Positions 51,719-60,203 are shown, counted from the first letter of the stretch. The stretch: 64,000 nt of DNA from Simonsiella muelleri ATCC 29453 (GCF_002951835.1 NZ_CP019448.1:2294001-2358000); one strand, 5' to 3'. Program-made: numbers and translations. Notes: generated by a model from the sequence alone, not told the origin.

Positions 51719-53135
51719 GCACATTTCTCCGAATAAACAAACCGAAATAACACGCTAATGTTGCCACCGCAACTGCACCTGTCATGCTCCAATGTACGCC
51801 GTTTAATGTGGCAGCCTGCGGCGTGGCAAATGTACCAATGTGTTCGCCAATATTCATCACACCGACAAAAATACTCGCGCCTAATGCGGCAGCGATTGGA
51901 TTGAGTGTGGTGATGACGGCGGTTCCATGTGGGTGTAGGGGTTTGTCCAGTGCATTTAATCCATGCGTCTCGCCCGTAATTGCCGCCGATACCGCCATTG
52001 CCATCAATGCAAACAATGCGCTTAATGCCAATGTGGATGTTTGTATATCAAATAATAACCACATTAAAATCAATGAAATCAATAAAACAAATGTTGCAGG
52101 CAGCAAGACCCAACGTCCGCCTTTTTTGTCCAATAATACGCCCAATACGGGTGCAGCGATTGCTTGTGCAATACTCGCTGGCATCAAAATTAAGCCAGTT
52201 GTGGTGGCGGAAATCAACAAAACTTGTTGTGTGTACATTGGCATCATCACTTCCATGCCCATAAATAAAAAGTACGCGCACAATAAAATCAACACCGACA
52301 AACGAAATTGGCGCACCGCAAAAACATGTAAATTCAACAATGGCTTTTCTAATTGAAATTGGCGTTTGGCAAACCAAATCACAAAAATCAATGAAATCAG
52401 CATAATTAATGTAAATAGGCTGCCTAAAAGCGCGGAAAATTGGCTGCTGCCATATACCAATCCACCAAATCCCAATACCGATAAAATGGATGATAATAAA
52501 TCAATTTTGGGGCGCGTGATTTCGCTTAAATTCACATTTAAAAATTTGGTGGTTAAAATCATCGCCACCAGCATGAATGGAATCGTTAATCCAAATAAAT
52601 ATCGCCAATTTAGTTCATCAATAATCATGCCCGATAACGTAGGACCCAGTGCAGGCGCAACGGTAAACATCATCGTAACCAAACCCATTGCCGTGCCACG
52701 TTTGTGTGGTGGATAAATGGTCAAAATGCCATTCATTAACAATGGCACAAATAATGCTGCGGACACTGCTTGTACCATGCGCCCAAGCAGCAAAAATGCA
52801 AAATTGGGTGCAAGAGCGCAAATCAACGAGCCAACAACAAACAAACCTTGTGTTATCAATATCAAACGGCGAGTTGGAAACCATTGAATTAAACTGGCGG
52901 TAATTGGTGTCAATGCGCCCATTAGCAACAGGAAACCTGTTACTAACCATTGTACTGTGGTTTTGCTGACTTGGAATTCGTTCATCAGAGTTGGCAAGGC
53001 AACATTAAGTAGTGTGTCGTTCAAATAACCAAAAAATGCGCCAATAAATAATGTAAATACAATTAGTTTAGTGGGGAATTGGGGGTTGTCTGCGAGATAC
53101 TCGCTAGGGGAAGATGAATCAACGTGATGCGTCAT
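51702..53135 (-). CDS. MFS drug exporter (DHA2-like)
   Basis: A 477-residue inner-membrane proton-driven exporter with 13-14 hydrophobic segments. Motif A-like block LIQWFPTRRLIL; antiporter motif C APALGPTLSG (~160); VNLSEITRP loop in the middle; DHA2 (EmrB-like) hallmark FGYLNDTLLNVALPTLMNEF at the first helix. Coupled to a MarR repressor, which suggests induced export of toxic compounds; substrate unknown. Promoter and operator directly upstream. Confidence 0.88.
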   Translation of the reverse strand: MTHHVDSSSPSEYLADNPQFPTKLIVFTLFIGAFFGYLNDTLLNVALPTLMNEFQVSKTTVQWLVTGFLLLMGALTPITASLIQWFPTRRLILITQGLFVVGSLICALAPNFAFLLLGRMVQAVSAALFVPLLMNGILTIYPPHKRGTAMGLVTMMFTVAPALGPTLSGMIIDELNWRYLFGLTIPFMLVAMILTTKFLNVNLSEITRPKIDLLSSILSVLGFGGLVYGSSQFSALLGSLFTLIMLISLIFVIWFAKRQFQLEKPLLNLHVFAVRQFRLSVLILLCAYFLFMGMEVMMPMYTQQVLLISATTTGLILMPASIAQAIAAPVLGVLLDKKGGRWVLLPATFVLLISLILMWLLFDIQTSTLALSALFALMAMAVSAAITGETHGLNALDKPLHPHGTAVITTLNPIAAALGASIFVGVMNIGEHIGTFATPQAATLNGVHWSMTGAVAVATLACYFGLFIRRNVHELHG

Positions 53136-53140
53136 AAGCC

Positions 53141-53193
53141 GTCCTGAATTTGACCAAATTGGGCATTTTAGTCAAATTTAGGACGATTGTCAA
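53141..53193 (-). promoter_or_regulatory. MFS-marR promoter with MarR-type operator
   Basis: Minus strand: TTGACA (53188-53193), 17-base spacer, TAAAAT (53165-53170). A 14-bp inverted repeat with one mismatch, GTCCTGAATTTGAC (53141-53154) and GTCAAATTTAGGAC (53171-53184), has one arm exactly in the spacer and the other around/after the start site. This fits autorepression by the linked MarR protein. A DUS (53195-53209) lies just upstream. Confidence 0.75.
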
Positions 53194-53339
53194 TTTCAGG
53201 CAGCCTGAAATGCGGCTAACAATAATGTGGTTTTTGTTTTTGTTGTTGATTACAATTAAGCATTTCTATTTTTCAAAATTTACATAATTGGGATTTTATT
53301 TTAAAATCAAAATAGTATAAGTAAATTATGAATTGTTTC

Positions 53340-53367
53340 TTGTGCATTTAAAAAAATGTGCTACAAT
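53340..53367 (+). promoter_or_regulatory. Promoter of rplN operon
   Basis: TTGTGC (53340-53345), 16-base spacer, TACAAT (53362-53367). Transcription would start near 53374, immediately before the structured leader. Confidence 0.65.
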
Positions 53368-53376
53368 AACAGACTT

Positions 53377-53488
53377 CTTTCAGCTCTATCCAAGAGCATC
53401 TTCCCTTCGGGGCCAAGACTGGTTTACTAGAACCGTAAGGTTTCAGCCTAGTCCGAATGTCAAATTAGATGTATCGGTGGGCTGAAAG
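53377..53488 (+). ncRNA. Structured 5' leader RNA before rplN (unassigned)
   Basis: CTTTCAGC (53377-53384) pairs with GCTGAAAG (53481-53488) and closes a ~112-base domain. Inside are TCTTCCC-TTCG-GGG...AAGA (UUCG tetraloop, 53400-53418) and AACC-GTAA-GGTT (GNRA tetraloop, 53431-53442), itself enclosed by ACTAG/CTAGT or GACTGG/CC-AGTC pairing. Two stable tetraloops, a closing helix and GC content above the surrounding sequence indicate a conserved RNA, probably a ribosomal-protein-binding leader. I do not recognise the family. Confidence 0.65.
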
Positions 53489-53524
53489 TGGTAAGTTAAG
53501 TTGGATTTTTTTAAGGTTAATAAC

Positions 53525-53893
53525 ATGATTCAAATGCAGACCATCTTAGATGTGGCTGATAACTCTGGTGCGCGTCGTGTGATGTGCATTAAAGTAATTG
53601 GTGGCTCTAAGCGTCGCTACGCTAATGTTGGCGACATCATTAAAGTTGCAGTAAAAGATGCTGCCCCTCGTGGTCGCGTGAAAAAAGGTGATGTTTATAA
53701 TGCTGTTGTGGTTCGTACTGCAAAAGGCATTCGTCGTCCTGATGGCGCGTTAATTAAGTTTGATAATAATGCTGCGGTATTGTTGAATAACAAACTTGAA
53801 CCTATGGGTACTCGTATTTTTGGTCCAGTTACTCGCGAATTGCGTACTGAACGTTTTATGAAAATTGTTTCATTGGCACCTGAAGTGCTATAA
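53525..53893 (+). CDS. rplN: 50S ribosomal protein L14
   Basis: 122 residues. The start at 53525 gives the standard MIQMQTILDVADNSGARR; AAGG lies eight bases upstream; an open extension to 53501 is in the leader. First gene of the block instead of following rpsQ, so the operon has been cut between rpsQ and rplN. Confidence 0.97.
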   Translation: MIQMQTILDVADNSGARRVMCIKVIGGSKRRYANVGDIIKVAVKDAAPRGRVKKGDVYNAVVVRTAKGIRRPDGALIKFDNNAAVLLNNKLEPMGTRIFGPVTRELRTERFMKIVSLAPEVL

Positions 53894-53909
53894 GTTGAAA
53901 GGTTAGACA

Positions 53910-54248
53910 ATGAACAAAATTATTAAAGGCGACCAAGTCATCGTTATCACTGGTAAAGATAAAGGTAAGCAAGGTCAAGTTGTTCGCGTATTAGGTGATA
54001 AAGTGGTTGTTGAAGGCGTGAATTTAGTGAAACGTCATCAAAAACCGAACCAAATGCGTGGTGTAGAGGGCGGTATCGTTGTAAAAGAAATGCCTTTGGC
54101 GATTTCTAACGTTGCTATTTTCAATCCTGAGACCAAAAAAGCTGACCGCGTTGGCATTAAATTGGTTGAAGGCGAAGGCAAGGTAAAACGTGTTCGCGTA
54201 TTTAAATCAAACGGTGCGCAAGTGCCTGCAGTTAATCGTGGAGCTTAA
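53910..54248 (+). CDS. rplX: 50S ribosomal protein L24
   Basis: 112 residues, KOW-domain assembly initiator of the 50S subunit: KGDQVIVITGKDKGKQGQV and GVNLVKRHQKPNQ. A few residues longer than usual at the C-terminus (SNGAQVPAVNRGA). AAAGG lies upstream. Followed after two bases by rplE. Confidence 0.96.
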   Translation: MNKIIKGDQVIVITGKDKGKQGQVVRVLGDKVVVEGVNLVKRHQKPNQMRGVEGGIVVKEMPLAISNVAIFNPETKKADRVGIKLVEGEGKVKRVRVFKSNGAQVPAVNRGA

Positions 54249-54250
54249 TC

Positions 54251-54790
54251 ATGGCACGTTTACAAGATTACTACAAAAACACCGTTGTACCTGAATTGAT
54301 GAAACAATTTGGTTACAAATCTATCATGGAAGTGCCTCGCATTGAAAAAATCACTTTGAATATGGGTGTAGGCGAAGCAGTTGCAGATAAAAAGGTAATG
54401 GAACACGCTGTTGGTGATTTGCAAAAAATCGCAGGTCAAAAGCCGGTAGTTACTGTTGCTCGTAAGTCTATCGCAGGCTTCAAAATCCGTGATAACTATC
54501 CAGTAGGTTGTAAAGTTACTTTGCGCCGCGAACGCATGTTTGAATTTTTAGATCGTTTGGTTACCATTGCATTGCCTCGTGTACGCGATTTTCGTGGTGT
54601 GAGTGGTAAATCATTTGATGGTAGCGGTAACTACAATATGGGTGTTCGTGAACAAATCATTTTCCCTGAAATTGAATACGATAAAATTGATGCGTTGCGT
54701 GGTTTGAACATCACTATCACTACTACTGCGAAAACTGACGAAGAAGCAAAAGCTTTGTTGTCATTATTCAAATTCCCATTTAAAGGTTAA
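54251..54790 (+). CDS. rplE: 50S ribosomal protein L5
   Basis: 179 residues; binds 5S rRNA. Signature block: KITLNMGVGEAVADKKVMEH, then GQKPVVTVARKSIAGFKIRD. The C-terminal TTTAKTDEEAKALLSLFKFP is standard. GGAG before ATG lies inside the end of rplX. In many bacteria S8 binds mRNA near this start to repress the operon. Confidence 0.97.
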   Translation: MARLQDYYKNTVVPELMKQFGYKSIMEVPRIEKITLNMGVGEAVADKKVMEHAVGDLQKIAGQKPVVTVARKSIAGFKIRDNYPVGCKVTLRRERMFEFLDRLVTIALPRVRDFRGVSGKSFDGSGNYNMGVREQIIFPEIEYDKIDALRGLNITITTTAKTDEEAKALLSLFKFPFKG

Positions 54791-54792
54791 TC

Positions 54793-55098
54793 ATGGCTAA
54801 GAAAGCACTTATTAATCGTGAAGCAAAGCGTGTTGCTTTGGCTAAAAAATACGCTGCAAAACGCGCAGCTATTTTTGCCGTTATCAACGATGCGAGCGCG
54901 ACAGATGAAGAGCGTTTCGAAGCGCGTCTGAAATTACAATCGATTCCCCGTAATGCTGCTCCAGTTCGCCAACGTCGTCGTTGTGCCATCACTGGTCGCC
55001 CACGTGGTGTGTTCCGCAAATTCGGTTTGGGTCGTATCAAAATCCGTGAAATCGCTATGCGTGGTGATATTCCGGGTGTTATTAAAGCCTCTTGGTAA
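54793..55098 (+). CDS. rpsN: 30S ribosomal protein S14 (zinc-free type)
   Basis: 101 residues, the long form without the CxxC pairs of zinc-type S14; the core CAITGRPRGVFRKFGLGRI is present. Two bases separate it from rplE, so translation is coupled. Zinc-independence fits the main, not the zinc-starvation, paralogue. Confidence 0.97.
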   Translation: MAKKALINREAKRVALAKKYAAKRAAIFAVINDASATDEERFEARLKLQSIPRNAAPVRQRRRCAITGRPRGVFRKFGLGRIKIREIAMRGDIPGVIKASW

Positions 55099-55112
55099 TA
55101 GGAGTAGAAAAA

Positions 55113-55505
55113 ATGAGTATGCATGATCCTATTTCCGATATGTTGACCCGTATCCGTAATGCGCAACGTTCTAATAAAGTGGCTGTTGCGATGCCTTCTT
55201 CAAAATTAAAATGCGCGATTGCAAAAGTTTTGAAAGAAGAGGGTTATATCGAAGATTTTTCTGTATCTACTGATGCAAAACCTGAGTTGTCTATTACTTT
55301 GAAATACTATTCAGGTCGTCCTGTAATCGAACAGATTAAACGTGTTTCACGCCCAGGTTTGCGTGTTTACAAAGGTTCTAACGAAATCCCTGCCGTGATG
55401 AATGGTTTGGGTGTTGCCATTGTCAGCACTTCTAAAGGTGTGATGACTGATCGCAAAGCTCGTGCTGCTGGTATTGGTGGCGAGTTGTTGTGCATCGTAG
55501 CCTAA
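55113..55505 (+). CDS. rpsH: 30S ribosomal protein S8
   Basis: 130 residues; primary 16S rRNA binder and usual repressor of the spc operon. The start at 55113 (MSMHDPISDMLTRIRNAQ) has TAGGAG ten bases upstream; an open extension to 55092 overlaps rpsN. The C-terminal STSKGVMTDRKARAAGIGGE signature is intact. Confidence 0.97.
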   Translation: MSMHDPISDMLTRIRNAQRSNKVAVAMPSSKLKCAIAKVLKEEGYIEDFSVSTDAKPELSITLKYYSGRPVIEQIKRVSRPGLRVYKGSNEIPAVMNGLGVAIVSTSKGVMTDRKARAAGIGGELLCIVA

Positions 55506-55522
55506 TTAGGGAGAGTTTTAAG

Positions 55523-56056
55523 ATGTCTCGCGTAGCGAAAAATCCAGTAACTGTTCCTGCTGGCGTAGAAGTAAGTTTCGGAACAGACGCATTGACCGTA
55601 AAAGGTAAAAATGGTGCGTTGTCTCTGCCTTTAACTGGCGCAGTGAAAGTTGAATTGAACGATGGTCAATTGACTTTTGTTGCTGCTGATAATAGCAAAC
55701 ATGCAAATGCGATGTCTGGTACTGTTCGTGCATTGGTTGCAAACATGGTTAAAGGCGTATCAGAAGGTTTTGAGAAAAAATTACAATTGATTGGTGTGGG
55801 TTATCGTGCCCAAGCTCAAGGTAAAACATTGAATTTGTCTTTGGGCTTTTCTCACCCCGTTGTGTACGAAATGCCTGAAGGCGTAAGCGTGGCAACACCT
55901 TCTCAAACTGAAATTGTATTGACTGGCGCAGATAAACAAGCCGTTGGTCAAGCTGCTGCTGAAATTCGTGGTTACCGTCCGCCTGAGCCTTATAAAGGTA
56001 AAGGTGTTCGCTATGTTGGCGAACAAGTAATCATGAAAGAAGCTAAGAAAAAATAA
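55523..56056 (+). CDS. rplF: 50S ribosomal protein L6
   Basis: 177 residues; start at 55523 (MSRVAKNPVTVPAGVEV) with GGGAGAG nine bases upstream. The C-terminal signature PEPYKGKGVRYVGEQVIMKE is present. Normal length and place between rpsH and rplR. Confidence 0.97.
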   Translation: MSRVAKNPVTVPAGVEVSFGTDALTVKGKNGALSLPLTGAVKVELNDGQLTFVAADNSKHANAMSGTVRALVANMVKGVSEGFEKKLQLIGVGYRAQAQGKTLNLSLGFSHPVVYEMPEGVSVATPSQTEIVLTGADKQAVGQAAAEIRGYRPPEPYKGKGVRYVGEQVIMKEAKKK

Positions 56057-56070
56057 TTGAGGCTGTAACC

Positions 56071-56424
56071 ATGAATAAAAAAATCGCAAGATTGCGCCGT
56101 GCACGCAAAACTCGTGCACGTATCGCAGATTTGAAAATGGTGCGTTTGTGCGTATTCCGTACTAACAGCCATATCTATGCTCAAATTATCAGTGCAGAAG
56201 GCGACAAAGTGTTGACATCTGCTTCTACTGTTGAAGCAGAAGTACGAGGCAGCCTGAAATCTGGTGGTAACACCGAAGCTGCTGCTGTTGTAGGTAAACG
56301 CATTGCTGAAAAAGCTAAGGCTATGAGCATTGAAAAAGTAGCTTTTGACCGTTCAGGTTTTCAATATCACGGTCGCGTGAAAGCTTTAGCTGAAGCTGCT
56401 CGTGAAAACGGCTTGAGCTTCTAA
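56071..56424 (+). CDS. rplR: 50S ribosomal protein L18
   Basis: 117 residues; 5S rRNA-binding protein, ending GRVKALAEAARENGLSF. A complete DUS 12-mer, AGGCAGCCTGAA (56247-56258), lies in the coding sequence and is read as RGSLKS, an uptake signal inside an essential gene. GAGG precedes ATG. Confidence 0.97.
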   Translation: MNKKIARLRRARKTRARIADLKMVRLCVFRTNSHIYAQIISAEGDKVLTSASTVEAEVRGSLKSGGNTEAAAVVGKRIAEKAKAMSIEKVAFDRSGFQYHGRVKALAEAARENGLSF

Positions 56425-56444
56425 GAAAGATTTTGGAGACCAAA

Positions 56445-56960
56445 ATGGCAAAACATGAAACAGAAGAACGCGGAGACGGCTTAATTGAAAAAATGGTTGC
56501 CGTAAACCGCGTAACCAAAGTGGTTAAAGGCGGTCGCATTATGGCGTTCTCGGCTTTAACTGTAGTAGGTGATGGCGATGGTCGCATTGGTATGGGTAAA
56601 GGTAAATCTCGTGAAGTACCTGTTGCCGTACAAAAAGCAATGGATCAAGCACGTCGCAATATGATTAAAGTACCTTTGAAAAACGGTACAATTCATCATG
56701 AAGTAATTGGTAAACATGGCGCAACACGCGTATTCATGCAGCCTGCAAAAGAAGGTAGCGGTGTGAAAGCGGGTGGTCCAATGCGTTTGGTATTTGATGC
56801 GCTGGGTGTGCATAACATCTCTGCGAAAGTACATGGCTCTACCAATCCTTACAACATTGTTCGTGCAACTTTGGATGGCTTGTCAAAATTGTACACTCCT
56901 GCTGAAATCGCTGCTAAACGTGGTTTAACAGTGGAAGATATTTTGGGTTCAAAGGAGTAA
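56445..56960 (+). CDS. rpsE: 30S ribosomal protein S5
   Basis: 171 residues; decoding-accuracy protein at the mRNA entry. Start at 56445 (MAKHETEERGDGLIEKMV) with TTTGGAG upstream; signature VNRVTKVVKGGRIMAFSALT then GDGDGRIGMGKGKSREVP. Residues linked to spectinomycin resistance in the early loop look wild type (VTKVVKGG). Confidence 0.97.
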   Translation: MAKHETEERGDGLIEKMVAVNRVTKVVKGGRIMAFSALTVVGDGDGRIGMGKGKSREVPVAVQKAMDQARRNMIKVPLKNGTIHHEVIGKHGATRVFMQPAKEGSGVKAGGPMRLVFDALGVHNISAKVHGSTNPYNIVRATLDGLSKLYTPAEIAAKRGLTVEDILGSKE

Positions 56961-56966
56961 TCAACC

Positions 56967-57152
56967 ATGACTGAGCAAAAGAAGATTAAAGTAACTTTGG
57001 TTAAAAGTTTAATCGGTACGATTGAATCTCATCGTGCTTGTGCGCGTGGTTTGGGTTTGCGTCGTCGTGAACATACTGTTGAAGTATTGGATACCCCTGC
57101 AAATCGCGGTATGATTAACAAAATCAGCTACTTGTTGAAAGTGGAGGGTTAA
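56967..57152 (+). CDS. rpmD: 50S ribosomal protein L30
   Basis: 61 residues, complete: KIKVTLVKSLIGTIESHRAC, then GLGLRRREHTVEVLDTPANR and GMINKISYLLKVE. AAAGGAG lies eight bases before ATG. Sits between rpsE and rplO as usual; one base separates it from rplO. Confidence 0.96.
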   Translation: MTEQKKIKVTLVKSLIGTIESHRACARGLGLRRREHTVEVLDTPANRGMINKISYLLKVEG

Positions 57153-57153
57153 G

Positions 57154-57588
57154 ATGTTTTTGAATACTATTCAACCCGCAGAAGGTGCAACACACGCTCA
57201 ACGTCGTGTTGGTCGTGGTATCGGTAGCGGTATTGGTAAAACAGGTGGTCGCGGTCATAAAGGTCAAAAAAGCCGTGCTGGTGGCTTTCACAAAGTAGGC
57301 TTTGAAGGCGGTCAAATGCCTTTACAACGCCGTTTGCCAAAACGTGGCTTTAAATCATTGACTGCTAAATTCAATGCGCAAGTAACTTTGAGTGAATTGA
57401 ACCAAGTTGCAGTAGATGAAATTGATGTATTCACTTTAAAACAAGCTGGCTTAATTGCTGCTAATGCAGAAGTGGTTAAAGTAATCGCTTCAGGCAGCCT
57501 GAAAAAAGCAGTTACCTTAAAAGGCATTAAAGCTACTAAAGGTGCAAAAACTGCAATTGAAGCCGCTGGTGGTAAAGTAGAAGAATAA
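57154..57588 (+). CDS. rplO: 50S ribosomal protein L15
   Basis: 144 residues; Gly/Arg/Lys-rich N-terminal tail (RVGRGIGSGIGKTGGRGHKG) that threads into 23S rRNA, then a compact C-terminal domain. A full DUS (57489-57503) is read in frame as ASGSLKKAV. GGAGGG, the ribosome site, overlaps the rpmD stop. Confidence 0.97.
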   Translation: MFLNTIQPAEGATHAQRRVGRGIGSGIGKTGGRGHKGQKSRAGGFHKVGFEGGQMPLQRRLPKRGFKSLTAKFNAQVTLSELNQVAVDEIDVFTLKQAGLIAANAEVVKVIASGSLKKAVTLKGIKATKGAKTAIEAAGGKVEE

Positions 57589-57599
57589 GGCGATTTATA

Positions 57600-58907
57600 G
57601 TGGCTAATCAACTCTCTTCATCAGGAAAAGCAAATTTATGGAGTAATCCAGATTTGCGAAAACGTATTGTTTTCTTATTAGGTGCATTAATCATTTTTCG
57701 GATTGGTGCACATGTTCCTGTACCAGGTGTAGATGCAGCCGCTCTAGCTAAATTGTATCAAAACGTTGCAGGGAGTGGCATCTTGGGCATGTTGAACATG
57801 TTTTCAGGTGGCTCCCTTGAACGTTTTAGTATTTTTGCTATCGGTATTATGCCCTACATTTCTGCATCTATTGTGATGCAATTGGCAGGTGAAATCGTCC
57901 CATCGCTGAAGGCTTTGAAAAAAGAAGGTGATACAGGACGTAAAATTATTACCAAATATACACGTGTCGGTACGGTGTTTTTGGCAACGATACAAAGTTT
58001 TTTTGCTGCAACTCTTGTTTATAATCAAGGTATTGTGGTTGTTGGTCATTTTGAGTTCATTACGTCTGCAGTGGCTTGTATTGTGGGCGGTACAATGTTT
58101 TTAATGTGGCTTGGTGAACAAATAACTGAACGTGGTATCGGTAATGGTATTTCATTGATTATTACAGCAGGAATTATTGCTGGTATTCCTAGAGCAGTGG
58201 GTCAGTTGTGGTCATTGATGAGTACCAGTCCTTTGCAAGCCATTGCCTTGGCTGTTGGTGCATTGGTGTTGGTGTATGCCGTGGTTTGCTTTGAAAGTGC
58301 TTTGCGTAAAGTACCTATTCATTATGCGAAACGTCAAGTGATGCAGGCTCAAAATACGCATTTACCCTTTAAATTAAATATGGCTGGCGTAATTCCACCT
58401 ATTTTTGCATCAAGTGTAATTATGTTTCCAAGTATGTTTGCCAGTTGGTTGGGGAGTAAGGATTCTTCAGGTTGGCTAAGCAAGATTGCTGTACAATTGC
58501 AGCATGGTAGTTATACGTACATGGCACTTTTTGCAGTAACCATCATTTTCTTTTGTTATTTCTATACAGCTTTGGCATTTAGTCCAAAAGAGATGGCGGA
58601 GAATTTGAAAAAAAGCGGTGCGTTTGTGCCAAGTATTCGTCCTGGTGTGCAAACTTCTCGCTATTTGGAAAAAGTTGTGTTGCGCTTAACCTTTTTTGGG
58701 GCTTTGTATATCACAACTGTTTGTTTGATTCCGGAAATCTTAACAACGGCATTCAATATTCCTTTTGCATTGGGTGGCACATCGTTGTTAATTTTGGTAG
58801 TTGTAACAATTGATTTTAATACTCAAATTGCCTCTTATCGTGTGAGTCAACAATATGATTCTTATATGGTAAGGCGTTCTGATGCAAAATCATCAACACA
58901 AAAATAA
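57600..58907 (+). CDS. secY: Preprotein translocase subunit SecY
   Basis: A 435-residue channel protein with ten membrane helices; signature GVDAAALAKLYQNVAGSGIL and LGEQITERGIGNGISLIITA, and the cytoplasmic RPGVQTSRYLEKVVLRLTFF loop. It starts with GTG at 57600 (MANQLSSSGKANLWSN); AAGGCG lies nine bases upstream. SecE is encoded at 10.5 kb. infA follows after two bases. Confidence 0.97.
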   Translation: MANQLSSSGKANLWSNPDLRKRIVFLLGALIIFRIGAHVPVPGVDAAALAKLYQNVAGSGILGMLNMFSGGSLERFSIFAIGIMPYISASIVMQLAGEIVPSLKALKKEGDTGRKIITKYTRVGTVFLATIQSFFAATLVYNQGIVVVGHFEFITSAVACIVGGTMFLMWLGEQITERGIGNGISLIITAGIIAGIPRAVGQLWSLMSTSPLQAIALAVGALVLVYAVVCFESALRKVPIHYAKRQVMQAQNTHLPFKLNMAGVIPPIFASSVIMFPSMFASWLGSKDSSGWLSKIAVQLQHGSYTYMALFAVTIIFFCYFYTALAFSPKEMAENLKKSGAFVPSIRPGVQTSRYLEKVVLRLTFFGALYITTVCLIPEILTTAFNIPFALGGTSLLILVVVTIDFNTQIASYRVSQQYDSYMVRRSDAKSSTQK

Positions 58908-58909
58908 TT

Positions 58910-59128
58910 ATGGCTAAAGAAGATACCATTCAGATGCAAGGCGAGATTTTGGAAACTTTGCCTAATGCAACTTTTAAAATAAAACTTGAAAATGGACACG
59001 AAGTGTTGGGTCATATTTCTGGTAAGATGCGTATGCATTATATTCGCATTTCACCAGGTGATAAGGTAACCGTTGAAATGACGCCTTATGATTTGACTCG
59101 TGCTCGTATCGTTTTTCGAGCCCGATAA
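58910..59128 (+). CDS. infA: Translation initiation factor IF-1
   Basis: 72 residues, the S1/OB-fold factor that blocks the ribosomal A site during initiation: MAKEDTIQMQGEILETLPNA, HISGKMRMHYIRISPGDKVT. Closely spaced after secY, before rpmJ, the normal order in beta-proteobacteria. Confidence 0.97.
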   Translation: MAKEDTIQMQGEILETLPNATFKIKLENGHEVLGHISGKMRMHYIRISPGDKVTVEMTPYDLTRARIVFRAR

Positions 59129-59152
59129 ACCTGTTGTTACAAGGAAGTAATT

Positions 59153-59266
59153 ATGCGTGTACAACCTTCAGTAAAACCCATTTGTCGCAACTGCAAAGTT
59201 ATTCGTCGTAACCGCGTTGTTCGCGTCATTTGTACTGACCCTCGCCACAAACAACGTCAAGGTTAA
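59153..59266 (+). CDS. rpmJ: 50S ribosomal protein L36 (zinc type)
   Basis: 37 residues: MRVQPSVKPICRNCKVIRRN then RVVRVICTDPRHKQRQG. The C-x2-C-x12-C-x4-H set binds zinc. AAGGAAG lies seven bases before ATG. Too short for ordinary gene-length cutoffs but certain by sequence and position between infA and rpsM. Confidence 0.97.
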   Translation: MRVQPSVKPICRNCKVIRRNRVVRVICTDPRHKQRQG

Positions 59267-59415
59267 GATGATAACTAACGGTTTGTCGATTAAAAGAAAA
59301 TTTCTTTTAAATTCAAATTTTCAGGCTGCCTGAAAAAGATAAACCGTTTGTATATCATGACTTGACCTGAAGTTTTGTGGTATAGTCACAAACTTTTGCC
59401 CTTTAAGGAAAAAAT
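59267..59415 (+). promoter_or_regulatory. rpmJ-rpsM junction: hairpins, DUS and promoter
   Basis: TTAAAAGAAA/TTTCTTTTAA (59290-59310) is a near-perfect palindrome. AACGGTTT (59278-59285) and AAACCGTT (59341-59348) bracket the DUS (59320-59334), giving a larger hairpin. A promoter follows: ATGACT (59357-59362), 18 bases, TATAGT (59381-59386), 29 bases before rpsM. The alpha operon thus probably has its own start. Confidence 0.55.
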
Positions 59416-59778
59416 ATGGCTCGTATTGCAGGGGTGAATATCCCCAATAATGCCCATATCGTAATTGGTTTGCAAGCTATTTATGGTATTGGCGCGACTC
59501 GTGCTAAAAGTATTTGCGAAGCGGCTGGTATTGCGCCAACCACTAAAGTCAAAGATTTGAACGAGTCTCAATTAGATGCTTTGCGTGAACAAGTTGCTAA
59601 ATATGAAGTAGAAGGCGACTTGCGTCGTGAAGTTACTATGAACATCAAACGCTTGATTGATATGGGCTGCTATCGCGGTTTCCGTCATCGTCGTGGTTTG
59701 CCTTGTCGCGGTCAGCGTACACGCACTAATGCGCGTACTCGTAAAGGTCCACGCAAAGCGATTGCTGGTAAAAAATAA
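59416..59778 (+). CDS. rpsM: 30S ribosomal protein S13
   Basis: 120 residues at the head of the 30S subunit contacting tRNA and L5: ARIAGVNIPNNAHIVIGLQA start, RHRRGLPCRGQRTRTNARTR near the end. AAGGAA lies seven bases before ATG. First gene of the alpha operon rpsM-rpsK-rpsD-rpoA-rplQ. Confidence 0.97.
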   Translation: MARIAGVNIPNNAHIVIGLQAIYGIGATRAKSICEAAGIAPTTKVKDLNESQLDALREQVAKYEVEGDLRREVTMNIKRLIDMGCYRGFRHRRGLPCRGQRTRTNARTRKGPRKAIAGKK

Positions 59779-59797
59779 TTTTTAAGGAATGTATTAG

Positions 59798-60193
59798 ATG
59801 GCTAAAGCAAACACAGCCTCACGTGTACGCAAAAAAGTACGTAAAACCGTGAGTGAGGGTATTGTGCATGTTCATGCATCTTTCAACAATACCATCATTA
59901 CAATCACTGACCGTCAAGGCAATGCGTTGTCTTGGGCTACCTCTGGCGGTGCTGGTTTTAAAGGTTCGCGTAAAAGTACACCTTTCGCTGCACAAGTTGC
60001 AGCAGAAGCCGCTGGTAAAGTTGCCCAAGAGTATGGCGTAAAAAATTTAGAAGTTCGCATCAAAGGTCCGGGTCCAGGTCGCGAATCTTCTGTTCGTGCG
60101 CTTAATGCTCTGGGTTTTAAAATTACCAGCATTACCGATGTTACTCCGTTGCCACACAACGGTTGCCGTCCGCCTAAAAAGCGTCGTATCTAA
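59798..60193 (+). CDS. rpsK: 30S ribosomal protein S11
   Basis: 131 residues of the platform: [20 protein letters not shown], then [20 protein letters not shown] and [22 protein letters not shown] precedes ATG. Normal order and spacing to rpsD. Confidence 0.97.
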
Positions 60194-60203
60194 GGAGTAA
60201 AGC

